Assembly (NCBI GenBank): GCA_049840935.1
Contig: JASGJA010000029.1
Coordinates: forward strand, 1-64,000
Reading direction: 5' to 3'
From: Mesorhizobium_G sp049840935
Lineage (GTDB): Bacteria > Pseudomonadota > Alphaproteobacteria > Rhizobiales > Rhizobiaceae
Length of the DNA stretch: 64,000 nucleotides
Shown here: piece by piece, positions 16,887-26,424 of the stretch
Position numbering within the stretch: position 1 is the first letter of the stretch
Layout of the letters: each line of letters begins with the position of its first letter
Made by a program: the position numbers and the translations under genes
Notes under the pieces: generated by a model
Told to the model about the DNA's origin: nothing
The model's database searches: none
What the model saw: the letters and a program-made list of their open reading frames with translations, nothing else

Positions 16887-17660
16887 TCAGTAACGAAACT
16901 GCTCCGAGAGGATTCTTTCGTTCCAAGAATGATCGGGATCAAACAGCAAAGTGGCCGTGTGCTGGCGTGATTCCCTAACGGTTACACTCACTACGCTTTT
17001 GACTTCCGTGTGGTCTGCCGCGGCGTTTACAGGGCGCTTTTCAAATTCGAGAATATCAAAGCGCACGGTGGACAAATCGTGCAGCAAAGCGCCGCGCCAG
17101 CGCCTTGGGCGAAACGGGCTGACAGGCGTCAACGCCAGCAGCGGCGCGTCGAGTGGCAGGATCGGCCCCTGCGCGGACAGATTATAGGCGGTGGAGCCAG
17201 CAGGCGTCGCGACCATCACGCCGTCGCAGTTTAGTTCTTCCAGCCTGACCTTGCCGTCCACCGTTATGCGGATCTTCGCCGTTTGGTAGGACTGGCGCCA
17301 AAGCGCGACCTCATTGATGGCCAGCGCGGAGGTGGCAGTGCCATCTGCCTGAACTGCTTCCATTTCCAGCGGGCGGATTGTTTCGGGCTCGGCCGCGGCA
17401 ATGCGCTGCGGCAGGTCATCTTCCGAATATGAATTCATGAGGAAGCCGACAGTGCCGCGGTTCATGCCATAAACGCGCTTACCGGTGGACATAGTCTCGC
17501 GCAGCGTTTGGAGCAAAAACCCGTCGCCGCCGAGCGCCACGATGACGTTCGCGTCTTTCGTGTCGGTCTGGCCATAGCGCGCAATGAGATTTGCCGCCGC
17601 TTCCCGCGCATCGGGAGCATCAGAAGAAACGATGGCAAGCTTCTGCCGGTTTGCATCCAT
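16887..17660 (-). CDS. nadK: NAD kinase
   Basis: Phosphorylates NAD to NADP. The 257-residue product has the expected motifs: IVALGGDGFLLQTLRE (the GGDG site), YGMNRGTVGFLMN, INEVALWR, and the substrate-binding segment CDGVMVATPAGSTAYNLSAQGPILP. It starts at ATG 17660 and is divergent from the lipoprotein gene. Alphaproteobacterial NAD kinases of this size match well. Confidence 0.93.
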   Translation of the reverse strand: MDANRQKLAIVSSDAPDAREAAANLIARYGQTDTKDANVIVALGGDGFLLQTLRETMSTGKRVYGMNRGTVGFLMNSYSEDDLPQRIAAAEPETIRPLEMEAVQADGTATSALAINEVALWRQSYQTAKIRITVDGKVRLEELNCDGVMVATPAGSTAYNLSAQGPILPLDAPLLALTPVSPFRPRRWRGALLHDLSTVRFDILEFEKRPVNAAADHTEVKSVVSVTVRESRQHTATLLFDPDHSWNERILSEQFRY

Positions 17661-17881
17661 TGGGTATCGTGGGCCAGTTCAATTGACGTTGGCTGACGCG
17701 TAGCATGCGGCTTATCGGCTGCAAAGCAGGGCGGGGCAGGAACCTCGCCCAAAAATCCTGTGCGCACATTCACATCTGTTTCTAATTTAATACAATTTGT
17801 GGTAGTTGGGCTTGTGGCCAGCTGAGGGGTGCCGGCTGGATGTTTCCGGTAAAGTATTCGCAGGACCATTCGGAGAGAAAA

Positions 17882-18130
17882 ATGATAAAGCGAAGAATTC
17901 TGGCCTTGATTTCAACCGCGGTGTTGATCGCGGGCTGTCAATCCTCAAGTTCCGACCCACAAGTGCAGGCTAAAGAGCACGAGTTCGGCTGCATGGCGGG
18001 AACCGTTGGTGGTGCAATCGTAGGTGGTCTTGTCGGCAGCACGATCGGTGCTGGAACCGGCAATGTGCTGGCTGTTGGCGCTGGCATCGGCGCTGGCGGT
18101 TACATCGGCAATCGCCTGACTTGCAGCTGA
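17882..18130 (+). CDS. glycine-zipper lipoprotein
   Basis: An 82-residue predicted lipoprotein. The signal peptide IKRRILALISTAVLIAGC ends in a lipobox. After a short polar linker comes a glycine-zipper segment (GGAIVGGLVGSTIGAGTG, then GAGIGAGGYIGNRL) like the 2TM/OmpA-like glycine zipper proteins of the outer membrane. I chose ATG 17882 because GGAGAG lies just upstream. Its role is unknown, probably envelope integrity or stress. Confidence 0.75.
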   Translation: MIKRRILALISTAVLIAGCQSSSSDPQVQAKEHEFGCMAGTVGGAIVGGLVGSTIGAGTGNVLAVGAGIGAGGYIGNRLTCS

Positions 18131-18141
18131 GGGAGATGGAT

Positions 18142-18495
18142 ATGAAAAACTATGTTCTTTTCGCTGCGATTGGCTTGCTGAGCGCAACAGGCATCGCCGC
18201 TGCGCAACAGGCGCAGAGCATGAATCAGGGCGAACTCAACCAGATCGATACCGACAAAAATGGCGCTGTGACGCAGTCTGAATATCAGACCTTCATGAAC
18301 GGCGCTTTCACGAGTCTGGACGCCAATGGCAATGGCTCGCTGAGCGCCGCGGAGACGTCAAAGGTGCTCACGCCGGCGCAATTTTCCTCGCTCGATGCGA
18401 ATGGAAATGGCGCGGTCGACAAGAAAGAATTCATGACGCAGGTCATGAAAGATTTTGCCTCAGCGGATAAAAGCGGCGACGGACAGCTCAAGTAA
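18142..18495 (+). CDS. periplasmic EF-hand protein
   Basis: A secreted protein of about 117 residues. A cleavable signal (YVLFAAIGLLSATGIAAAQQ) is followed by four calcium-loop-like segments: DTDKNGAVTQSE, DANGNGSLSAAE, DANGNGAVDKKE and a final partial DKSGDGQLK at the C-terminus. These match the D-x-[DN]-x-[DN]-G EF-hand loop. ATG 18142 is preferred because AGGGAG lies upstream. It directly follows the lipoprotein gene, and a strong terminator lies downstream. It probably binds calcium in the periplasm. Confidence 0.78.
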   Translation: MKNYVLFAAIGLLSATGIAAAQQAQSMNQGELNQIDTDKNGAVTQSEYQTFMNGAFTSLDANGNGSLSAAETSKVLTPAQFSSLDANGNGAVDKKEFMTQVMKDFASADKSGDGQLK

Positions 18496-18642
18496 GGGGA
18501 GTTTCGCCCGGATTTTGCGCAGGCGTGCAGTGTCTGCATAAGGGAAGATGCATCACCAAACGGCTGAATTGCCCAATTTTTATGCTGGGTTAGCATTCAC
18601 CTGTCCGTGATGACCCTTCCGCCCGAAACCTGTCACGGCAAG

Positions 18643-18675
18643 CCCGCTGACCCTTGGTCAGCGGGTTATTTTTTT
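18643..18675 (+). terminator. Rho-independent terminator
   Basis: CCCGCTGACC-CTT-GGTCAGCGGG forms a perfect 10-bp stem with a 3-nt loop, followed by TTATTTTTTT. It lies about 150 bp after the EF-hand gene and probably ends its transcript. No gene was recognised between 18496 and 18855. Confidence 0.85.
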
Positions 18676-18855
18676 GAGCAGTGAAGCGACTTTTGTTCGG
18701 GTCTGCTGTGGCAAATGATCTTTACTAAGCTGAATGGGTGATACGCGACAGACCTTTCAATTCAAATGCAACGTATTCGCATAACCGGCAATCAAGTGGA
18801 AAGAAGGTAGGGCTTTGGCAAGGGGACGAGTGCGCATTTCTGTGACATTCGCAGA

Positions 18856-20903
18856 TTGTTCGGCGCAACGTTGGTGGGCGGAAACGGGGGATTCCAATTG
18901 CAGGTTGGACAACGAGGAGGAAGGACGAATGCAGCCGTAGCATTCCCTAGACGATGGCTGGTTCAATTTTTTGTAACAACATTCTATCCAGTTAGCAGCA
19001 ACCGGGAGTTGGTGTTGGAGCAGTGTCGCGCGATGATGCGACAACTTCCGATTTTTTACTTCATTCTGCTCGTTAATGGGTGGGTACTAATCTATTTTTT
19101 CATTGGTAAAGCACCCTGGTATCTTACAATTGCTCCACTCACTATTCTGACTGTTGTCGGTGCCGTTCGGTGTGCGGTGTGAATTCGACTGAACGGGCGA
19201 CAGCTCGATGTTGATCGGGCCGTCAGCGAATTGCGCAGGGGTATTTTCCTCACCGTCGTTTTGAGCATTGCGTGCCCACTTATTGCTTTCTCCCTTTATC
19301 CATACGGAAACATGGCGGGAAGAAGCCTTATTGCACATATGCTAACAATAACAATGATTTCGGCCATTCTTTGCTACATTCATCTTCGTGCCACCTCCAT
19401 TTTGATTACACTGTTTGTCGGTGGATCTTTTACTGCTTTTTTTGCGACACGCGGGGTTCCAGAATTCTCTGCAATGGCTGTAAATATGCTTCTGGTTGCG
19501 GCGGGCGCGCTGACCATCGCGCTCATGCACGGTCGGGCCTTTGAACGCATGGTCGAGGTAGCGAAACACAGCAAAGCACTGGCCAACCAGAATTCGCAGC
19601 TTGCCAATCTCAACTCGCTGACGGCTTTGCCCAACCGACGCCGTTTTTTTCCAATCTCGAACGAATATTCGGCTATGCTCAGTCGCAAGGCGTGCGGGTG
19701 GTTGTCGGGGTGATGGACCTCGATGGCTTCAAGCCGGTGAACGATCTTTACGGCCATACTGCCGGCGACGCGCTGTTGGTGCAGGTTGCGCAGCGGCTTT
19801 CGGAATTATGCTCCAGTCGAGACATTCATGTCGCGCGGCTCGGCGGCGACGAATTCGCCCTGTCCTTTCTCGATTTACATGGCTGCACGGACCTGATGGT
19901 TCTCGACGAAGAAGTTTGTGCGCTGTTGAACGCACCATTTCTGGTTCATGAAACTGAAACGCATGTAACTGGCACAGTCGGCTTTGCCGAATTTCCACAA
20001 GATGCGACGTCGCACTGTGAGTTGTTCGAGTATGCCGATTATGCGTTGTTTTATGGCAAGCGAACCGCGCGGGGGCAGCCGACACTCTCCGATGAAAGTC
20101 ACAAGTCGAATATTCGTCGCGACGCGATGATTGAAAGAGCGTTGGTAATGCCTGAGATCGTCGACGAGATGAGGGTGGTTTTTCAGCCAATCGTTAAAGG
20201 AAACACTGGGCACCCAATTGCTTTCGAGGCGTTGGCGAGATGGCAAAGCGCAAGACTTGGTGAGGTTTCGCCTTCTGAGTTTATCCCGATTGCAGAACGC
20301 GCGGGACTGGTTGGCAAAATTACTCGTCTATTGCTGGAGAAGGCGCTGCACGAGGCAGCCAAGTGGCCGGAAGACCTGCGTCTATCGTTCAATCTGTCGG
20401 CTCACGATCTGGGGTCGCACGATGTTATGCTGTCGGTAATTTCCATCATTGGGAAGAGCGGAGTTGCGCCGGGACGAATTGACTTTGAATTCACCGAGTC
20501 CGCGTTCGCTCATGATTTCTTGCAAGTCGAGCGGTCAATACAAATACTCAGCCGGATTGGATGCGGCATCTCGCTGGATGATTTCGGCACAGGCTATTCC
20601 AGCCTTTCACGACTTCATTCTCTACCGTTTACGAAGATAAAGATTGACCGCAGTTTTGTTGTCGACATTCACCGCAAGCCCGCGAGCGCCAAGATTATCA
20701 GATCACTGCTAGCGTTGAGCAAAGATATGGGGCTGGAATGCGTTGTGGAGGGCGTCGAAACGGTTGATCAACTCGAAGCGCTCAGAAAACTTGGCGACAC
20801 GTTGGTGCAGGGGCAGTACTATTCCCTGCCTCTCGGCGCGGACCAAGTTGGTCCATACCTCACATTCGGAAGTGCGCAGGAAGCAGCCAAAGTGCCAGCA
20901 TGA
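18856..20903 (+). pseudogene. GGDEF-EAL cyclic-di-GMP protein, disrupted
   Basis: A membrane-anchored protein that would make and/or degrade cyclic di-GMP. A hydrophobic N-terminal sensor with several membrane segments (IFYFILLVNGWVLIYFFIG, FLTVVLSIACPLIAFSLYP) leads to LTALPNRRRFF and a GGDEF domain with the intact motif ARLGGDEFAL. An EAL domain with FEALARW, FNLSAHDL, DDFGTGYSSL and IKIDRSFV follows. An in-frame TGA at 19180-19182 interrupts the sensor. The T run at 19644-19650 is one base short, shifting the frame just before the GGDEF domain. The true start is unclear; 18856 is only the first in-frame ATG. It may be a real pseudogene or two sequence errors. Confidence 0.75.
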
Positions 20904-20918
20904 GTGTGGCTGCTTTTA

Positions 20919-20934
20919 TGGTGCCCCCGGCGTG
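20919..20934. repeat. direct repeat of tRNA-Thr 3' end (att copy)
   Basis: These 16 bases (TGGTGCCCCCGGCGTG) are identical to the 3' end of the tRNA-Thr gene at 21232-21247 and have the same orientation. They lie 15 bp after the GGDEF-EAL stop. This is the far attachment site of a small integration scar. Confidence 0.7.
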
Positions 20935-21093
20935 CAGATCCCGCAGATCATTTCTGTAACCGGGCATGAACTGGAAAGCGCCACACAAATCCTCAAGCAC
21001 TACCTCGCGCGTCACCCGGAGCTAGCAGACCAGGCTATCCGGCAGATGATCGCTTGGTACGATGCCGGCGGCGAAACGGAGCTTGGGCTTTGA
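20920..21093 (+). pseudogene. C-terminal remnant of a tyrosine recombinase
   Basis: An open segment of 57 codons ending at TGA 21091-21093 resembles the last part of a phage-type integrase. ISVTGHELESATQILKHYL would hold the second catalytic His and the nucleophilic Tyr, followed by a short helix and tail. No 5' part is present: the segment starts inside the 16-bp repeat. It lies between two copies of that repeat beside tRNA-Thr, so it is what remains of an integrated element after deletion. Confidence 0.6.
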
Positions 21094-21231
21094 ACAAGCT
21101 GTGTGAACTATCGATGTGATTCCGATTTACCCGATTTATCAAAGTCGGGAAAAAGTCGGGTAAGTGTCAAAAACGTGAATGTTTGTTCCGCTAATGTTCT
21201 GAAAATTCCTGCTAAGCTATTGAAATTGCTT

Positions 21232-21307
<76 letters not shown>

Positions 21308-21454
21308 GCGAGCGGCGCTTAGCACAAATATATCCGAAAGCTCAATGGGTTTCCGAGGCTGATTTTGAAGCCATGCTATTTGCAACCAACCGGAGACTTC
21401 CTACATCAATCAGGGCGCGCACGTGTTGCTGCGCGAGGAGTTGAGGGAAGGACT

Positions 21455-21622
21455 ATGATCCGTTTCGTCATTCTGGGTTTGTTGTTCGTCGTTGCATGGT
21501 TTGCTGTGACGCGGACAATCCAGTTTGTCCGCACGCGACAGATCGACTGGACCGGCGTGGCCTTCATGGTTGGCTTCGTTGTGGTCGCTTTGTATCTGCG
21601 TCACAAGACCGGGATCGGTTAG
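21455..21622 (+). CDS. small membrane protein, unknown
   Basis: A 55-residue protein with two hydrophobic helices (FVILGLLFVVAWFAV and WTGVAFMVGFVVVALYL) and basic loops. GAGGGAAGG sits six to twelve bases before ATG 21455. I do not recognise the family. It lies between tRNA-Thr and a convergent hydrolase gene, and the reading frame and ribosome site suggest it is real. Confidence 0.55.
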   Translation: MIRFVILGLLFVVAWFAVTRTIQFVRTRQIDWTGVAFMVGFVVVALYLRHKTGIG

Positions 21623-21625
21623 GCG

Positions 21626-22783
21626 CTATTCGCCGACAACGACGCGTAGCGCAGTTAGCGGCGTGGTGAGCACGATATCGGCAGCCGCGCCAAGCGACCC
21701 GCCCAAGTGGCGGCCAAGCTGGTTTACGCGCTCAGTTATCGCTTCCTCGCCACGAATCGGCTCGCCCTCATAATTCAGGCCAGCGCCGATGAGCTTGATT
21801 ACCACCGGGTTGGCAGCGAATTTGGTATGCCCAAGGCGGTCGCCTTTCACAGCGGTCAGGTCCACAACGGTCACGCCATATTTCGCAAGGTCTGCCGAGT
21901 CGGCGTAGTCGCCCACACGCGGTCGTTCACCCGCCAAGAAGCCGGAAATCTGAAGCGCACGGTCATTTCCCGACAATAGCAGGATGAACGGCTTTTGAGG
22001 CTTGCCGTAGCGCTGCATCTGCGCCTTGAACACATCGACGTCGATGTCAGGCGAGGCGAGAATGACGTCGCCAAGCTTACCGTTGAGCGTTGGGTTGCCA
22101 ACGATGGCGAGCTGTCGGAGCGCTTCCATCGTCACCCAATTGCCCATCGAATGCGCGATGATGTCTACCCGCGTAGCGCATTTGGAAACGAGGCGAAGGG
22201 TGGCCTCCAGCGAATTGCGCGCGGCGGTCGCGCTGTTATTGTCATAGACATAATCGACGATCTTGCCGCCGGACGCCCACGAGAACAGGATCGGAGTGCC
22301 TTCATAGCCCGCGTCGTGCACGATTTGCGTCATGCGATAGACGGCGGCGTCGAAGCTCGTTTTGTATCCATGCACGAAGACCAGCGCGCGGCCCGAATGC
22401 TTCGCGATATTGGCGCAGGCGGCGTTGTCGAATGCAGGCTCGGAATAGGCCGTGATGGACGCGGCTGTGAAATATTTCGAGGCGTCTGCAATGCGCCCTT
22501 TACGGCGCTCAATATTTCCCACCTTGTGGATGGCAGGAACCGTAATGTCGACCTTGGCAAAATCGGTTTTCGGTGCGCGCACGCCGCCGAAATACTCCAA
22601 TTCGTCTTGTGACCGTTCGCGGGTGGTGGCTACGAAAATCTCATGCGTCGCGGCGATTTGGTCCGGGCGGACCTGCTTTGTTTGCTGCGTGAGCAACTCG
22701 CGGCCACCCTGATTTGCGCAGGCAGCGAGCAGCCCTAAAGCGGCGGCGAGCAAAACGCTCCGTACAGTTTGCTTCAAAAACAT
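21626..22783 (-). CDS. DUF900 alpha/beta-hydrolase lipoprotein
   Basis: A 385-residue predicted lipoprotein (signal LLAAALGLLAAC). The hydrolase core matches DUF900 proteins: EIFVATTRER near the start, ALVFVHGYKTSFDAAVYR (oxyanion region), FSWASGG, and the nucleophile elbow IIAHSMGNWVTMEAL with the catalytic Ser. The acid (ILASPDIDVDVF) and a His (LGHTKFAANP) can be suggested. Members are widespread in rhizobia. The substrate is unknown. It is 15 bp from the trkH stop, in the same direction. Confidence 0.8.
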   Translation of the reverse strand: MFLKQTVRSVLLAAALGLLAACANQGGRELLTQQTKQVRPDQIAATHEIFVATTRERSQDELEYFGGVRAPKTDFAKVDITVPAIHKVGNIERRKGRIADASKYFTAASITAYSEPAFDNAACANIAKHSGRALVFVHGYKTSFDAAVYRMTQIVHDAGYEGTPILFSWASGGKIVDYVYDNNSATAARNSLEATLRLVSKCATRVDIIAHSMGNWVTMEALRQLAIVGNPTLNGKLGDVILASPDIDVDVFKAQMQRYGKPQKPFILLLSGNDRALQISGFLAGERPRVGDYADSADLAKYGVTVVDLTAVKGDRLGHTKFAANPVVIKLIGAGLNYEGEPIRGEEAITERVNQLGRHLGGSLGAAADIVLTTPLTALRVVVGE

Positions 22784-22798
22784 CAGGTCTGCCCAAAT

Positions 22799-24268
22799 TC
22801 ACGCGCGCCAAAAGACGGGCGAGAAGATCACCAATACGGACAGAATTTCAAGACGCCCAAGCAGCATTGCTGCGGAACAAATCCATTTTGCAGCATCGGG
22901 CACGTCGGCATAATTTCCCATGGGGCCGATTTGAGCGCTGAGGCCGGGGCCGACATTGGTCAGCGAAGCCAGCGCGCCAGTTGTAGCGCTGAGGAAATCC
23001 AGCCCGGTTGCGCCGAGCAACATGGTGAAAATGGCCCACAATACGAAGAACGATGAGATGAACAGCACGACCGCGCGCTGCATATCGGGGTCGATGGTAC
23101 GGTCACCATATCGCACAGGCTGCACCATGTTTGGATAGATCAGGCGGCGCACACCGTTGCCCATGAGCTGGAACAGGATGAGGAAGCGATAAGCCTTAAT
23201 GCCGCCGGTCGTTGAGCCGGAACAGCCGCCGAGAAATGTCGCAACATAGATGCAGGCGACAGCGAACGGTCCCCATAGCAGATAGTCATCGCTGCTGAAC
23301 CCGGTCGTGGTGATGATCGAGATCAAATTGAAGGTTGAGTGCGTGAGTGCATCGAAGAATGAAATATTACGCGTGGAACGCAGATAGATCGCCACCATCA
23401 GCGCGAAGGCGATCGTATAGCCAACATAGACGCGGATTTGCGGATCGCGCATAGCGTCGTAACGCCCGCGCACCGCAAACAAAATCATAACCGAAAATGG
23501 CAGGCCGCCAATCAGCATGAAAATGGATGCGGTCCAGAGAATCGCAGGGTTGTTTGCATAGCGCAGAAACGATGTGTCGTGGGTCGAGAAACCGCCCGTC
23601 GCGACCGTGCTCATGGCGTGATTGATCGCGTGAAATCCAGGCATTCCGCTGGCATTGTAGCAGAATGCGCAAACAGCAACGAGCGCGGTGTAAATGCCGA
23701 TCAGGCTCAATGCGAAAGTCTGGAAGCGCTCGAAGGGTCTGTCCGCAATGTCCGATGATTCGATTCTGAAATAGGAAACGCCGCCAATGTTCAGGAAGGG
23801 CAGGAGGAACAGACCCAAGGCAATGACGCCCAGACCGCCCATGAAAGACAGAAGCGAGCGCCACATGATGATGCCGGGCGGCGCGTTGTCGAGGCCGCTT
23901 ATGACGGTCGATCCTGTTGTGGTGACGCCGGAAACGGACTCGAAAAACGCGTCTGTGAAGCTCAGTTCGAGCGACGACATCATGAACGGGACAGCGCCCG
24001 CGACGGCCAGTGTCAGCCAGAGCAGATTGACCAGAAGAAAGCCGAAACGCGTGTTGGGCTGGGGTTTTGCGCCGCGCGTGGCCAGCATGATAGCCGTGGC
24101 CGCACCACCCATGATGAGCGCGGAAAATGCGAAAACCTGCCAGTCGCGGCTGCGATAATGCAGGTCTATCGCCGCCGGGATGAGCATCGCCGCCGACAGA
24201 TACATCGCAAAAACAGCAGCGACATGGATCGCCGCGCGAATGGCCAGTCGGTTCAAGCTTGCAAACAC
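22799..24268 (-). CDS. trkH: Trk-type potassium transporter, membrane subunit
   Basis: An integral membrane protein of 489 residues that forms the K+ pore of the Trk system with cytoplasmic TrkA. The four selectivity-filter-like segments are visible: SGVTTTGSTVI, STVATGGFSTHD, ISIITTTGFSSDDY and LTNVGPGLSAQ. FLGGCSGSTTGGIKAYR is typical of TrkH. The start is GTG at 24268, divergent from the threonine dehydratase gene. No trkA is nearby. Confidence 0.92.
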   Translation of the reverse strand: MFASLNRLAIRAAIHVAAVFAMYLSAAMLIPAAIDLHYRSRDWQVFAFSALIMGGAATAIMLATRGAKPQPNTRFGFLLVNLLWLTLAVAGAVPFMMSSLELSFTDAFFESVSGVTTTGSTVISGLDNAPPGIIMWRSLLSFMGGLGVIALGLFLLPFLNIGGVSYFRIESSDIADRPFERFQTFALSLIGIYTALVAVCAFCYNASGMPGFHAINHAMSTVATGGFSTHDTSFLRYANNPAILWTASIFMLIGGLPFSVMILFAVRGRYDAMRDPQIRVYVGYTIAFALMVAIYLRSTRNISFFDALTHSTFNLISIITTTGFSSDDYLLWGPFAVACIYVATFLGGCSGSTTGGIKAYRFLILFQLMGNGVRRLIYPNMVQPVRYGDRTIDPDMQRAVVLFISSFFVLWAIFTMLLGATGLDFLSATTGALASLTNVGPGLSAQIGPMGNYADVPDAAKWICSAAMLLGRLEILSVLVIFSPVFWRA

Positions 24269-24342
24269 CCTCTCATGGACGCGACAGTGGCTTCACCGCC
24301 GCCAATATGCAATACGCGCTGGTGTCATGGAGTTCCAACACA

Positions 24343-25596
24343 ATGAGCTTTGCACAACGCGTTTTGCGCGCCGAGGCTGCCGTCCGCGATCTGTTTCCCG
24401 AAACGCCGTTGCAAGAGAATGACTATCTCTCGCGAAAGTTCGGCGCGCGGGTGTTTTTGAAACGCGAAGATCTGACGCCCGTGCGGTCGTACAAGATTCG
24501 CGGTGCGTTCAACTTCTTTCGCAAGGAGATAGCCCAAGCCAAGGAGGGCAGCATTTTCGTCTGCGCTTCGGCGGGAAATCACGCGCAGGGGTTTGCTTTT
24601 GTGTGCCGCCATTTCGGCGTGCGAGGCGTGGTGTTCATGCCTGTGACGACGCCGCAGCAAAAGATCGACAAGACCAAGCTTTTCGGCGGGGAATGGATCG
24701 AGATAAGGCTGATTGGTGACTTTTTTGATGATTGCTATCGCGCCGCCATGGATTTCGCGCAGAGCGGCGGCGGCCATATGGTGCCGCCATTCGATCACAA
24801 GGACATCATCGAAGGTCAAGCGACGGTCGGCGCGGAAATACTCCAGCAAATGCCGGAGGGCAGGGCGCCCGACATGATTTTCGTGCCAGTGGGCGGCGGC
24901 GGTCTTTCAGCAGGAATTGCACGCTACTTTGCCGACGCCGGAGCGAAGACGCGGTTTGTGTTCTGCGAGCCACAGGGCGCGCCAAGCCTCAAGCAATGCC
25001 TGCTTGAGCAAAGGCGCGTGAAGCTGGCGAAGGTGGACAATTTTGTCGACGGCGCGGCGGTGGCGGAGATTGGCCGTGAGCCGTTGCGGACATTGAAAGA
25101 GTTCTCGCCTGATGCGGTGCGGCTGATTCCAGAAAATCGCCTGTGCGCGACGATGATCGAGTTGCTCAATGTCGAGGGCGTTGTACTGGAGCCGGCGGGG
25201 GCGTTGTCGATCGATGCGCTCAAGGATTTTCCGCGTCGTGAACTGAAGGGCAAAACGATTGTCTGCATCGTTTCGGGTGGCAATTTCGATTTCGAGCGAT
25301 TGCCTGACGTGAAGGAGCGCGCGCTGCGCTTCGAGGGGTTGAAGAAATACTTTGTGTTTCGATTCCCGCAGCGTCCCGGCGCACTGCGCGCGTTTCTGGA
25401 TTTGCTCGGCCCCGATGATGACATCGCGCGCTTCGAATATTTGAAGAAATCGGCGCGCAATTTTGGTTCCGTGCTGATCGGTATCGAAACCAAGGATGCG
25501 AAAAACTTCGATATTCTGGCAAAGCGTTTTCACGAGGCCGGATGGGCCTATCAAGACATTACGGACAATGAAACGCTGGCCGGTTTTATCATATGA
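24343..25596 (+). CDS. ilvA: threonine dehydratase
   Basis: A PLP enzyme that deaminates threonine to 2-oxobutyrate for isoleucine synthesis. The PLP lysine is in RSYKIRGAFNFFR. The phosphate and pyridine sites are ASAGNHAQGFAF and PVGGGGLSAGIARYF. The C-terminal ACT-like region (KYFVFRFPQRPGALRAFLDLL) supports the regulated, biosynthetic short form of about 417 residues. ATG 24343 fits the family. Its stop overlaps the start of the next gene (ATGA), so the two are coupled. Confidence 0.9.
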   Translation: MSFAQRVLRAEAAVRDLFPETPLQENDYLSRKFGARVFLKREDLTPVRSYKIRGAFNFFRKEIAQAKEGSIFVCASAGNHAQGFAFVCRHFGVRGVVFMPVTTPQQKIDKTKLFGGEWIEIRLIGDFFDDCYRAAMDFAQSGGGHMVPPFDHKDIIEGQATVGAEILQQMPEGRAPDMIFVPVGGGGLSAGIARYFADAGAKTRFVFCEPQGAPSLKQCLLEQRRVKLAKVDNFVDGAAVAEIGREPLRTLKEFSPDAVRLIPENRLCATMIELLNVEGVVLEPAGALSIDALKDFPRRELKGKTIVCIVSGGNFDFERLPDVKERALRFEGLKKYFVFRFPQRPGALRAFLDLLGPDDDIARFEYLKKSARNFGSVLIGIETKDAKNFDILAKRFHEAGWAYQDITDNETLAGFII

Positions 25597-26126
25597 CGGT
25601 CTATATTTTGCTGTTTCGAGGCGTTGGCGGGGCAACTCAGTTGCCCGTGGCGCGGCTGCGCGAAACGCTGAGCGGGGCCGGTTTTGAGAATGTCGCAACC
25701 TACATCAATAGCGGCAATGCTGTGCTGAAAAGCAAACTTGCGCGTGAGAAGGTGATCTCGAAGGTTGGAGAGATATGCCGGAAGGAATTCGCATTCGAGA
25801 AGCGAATATTTGCGCCGACGCTTGAGGAATGGCGCAAAATCGTTGCGCAAAATCCGTTCTCCGATGTGGAAAAGGGCAATGTCGTGCACGCTGCACTTTT
25901 GGCGGAAAAGCCGAAGGCGGAAGCCGTCAGTCGCCTAAAGGAACTGGCCGTGAATGGCGACCAATTCGAGGTTTTCGGCGAGGTTGCGTATCTGCATACG
26001 CCCAACGGTGTTTCCAATTCTAAGCTCGGCGAACGGTTCGACAAATGGATCGGCGTAGAGAACACCGCGCGGAACTGGAACACCACGAAGAAGCTGCTGG
26101 AACTCGCGGAGAAGGCGAACCGCTGA
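25593..26126 (+). CDS. DUF1697 domain protein
   Basis: A 177-residue cytoplasmic protein matching DUF1697: an N-terminal YILLFRGVGG, RLRETLSGAGFENVATYINSGNAVL, and a C-terminal NTTKKLLELAE. The family is common but uncharacterised. It overlaps the ilvA stop by four bases. About 300 bp of DNA without a recognised gene separates it from the next helicase gene. Confidence 0.82.
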   Translation: MTVYILLFRGVGGATQLPVARLRETLSGAGFENVATYINSGNAVLKSKLAREKVISKVGEICRKEFAFEKRIFAPTLEEWRKIVAQNPFSDVEKGNVVHAALLAEKPKAEAVSRLKELAVNGDQFEVFGEVAYLHTPNGVSNSKLGERFDKWIGVENTARNWNTTKKLLELAEKANR

Positions 26127-26424
26127 GTTTGTGCGCCGCACAATCAGCTTGCATTTCCAAGGCAAATCATCCATATGCGCGGCAGACAGGCGCATGGGCC
26201 GGTTTCCGGCTTTCCCAAGGTTAGGACTGAGTTGCGTCTTGCTTCGCTCTTCCAGATGGAACGATTCCATCGATCGAGTGAACAGCCCCATTCCAAAAGA
26301 GTGGGCACGACAGCGCAACCGTGCGAACTCTGTTCGCCGCCTTGTCGTAATCGAATTTTGTTTTGAGCGCTGCAGGTATGCGCCTTGCGGCGCGTATGGC
26401 GGTGGCGTTTGCGCCACGCGAAAG

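Noticed and set aside
18643..18665. Inverted repeat considered as an operator or IS end
   Set aside because: The 3-nt loop and following T run make it a terminator.
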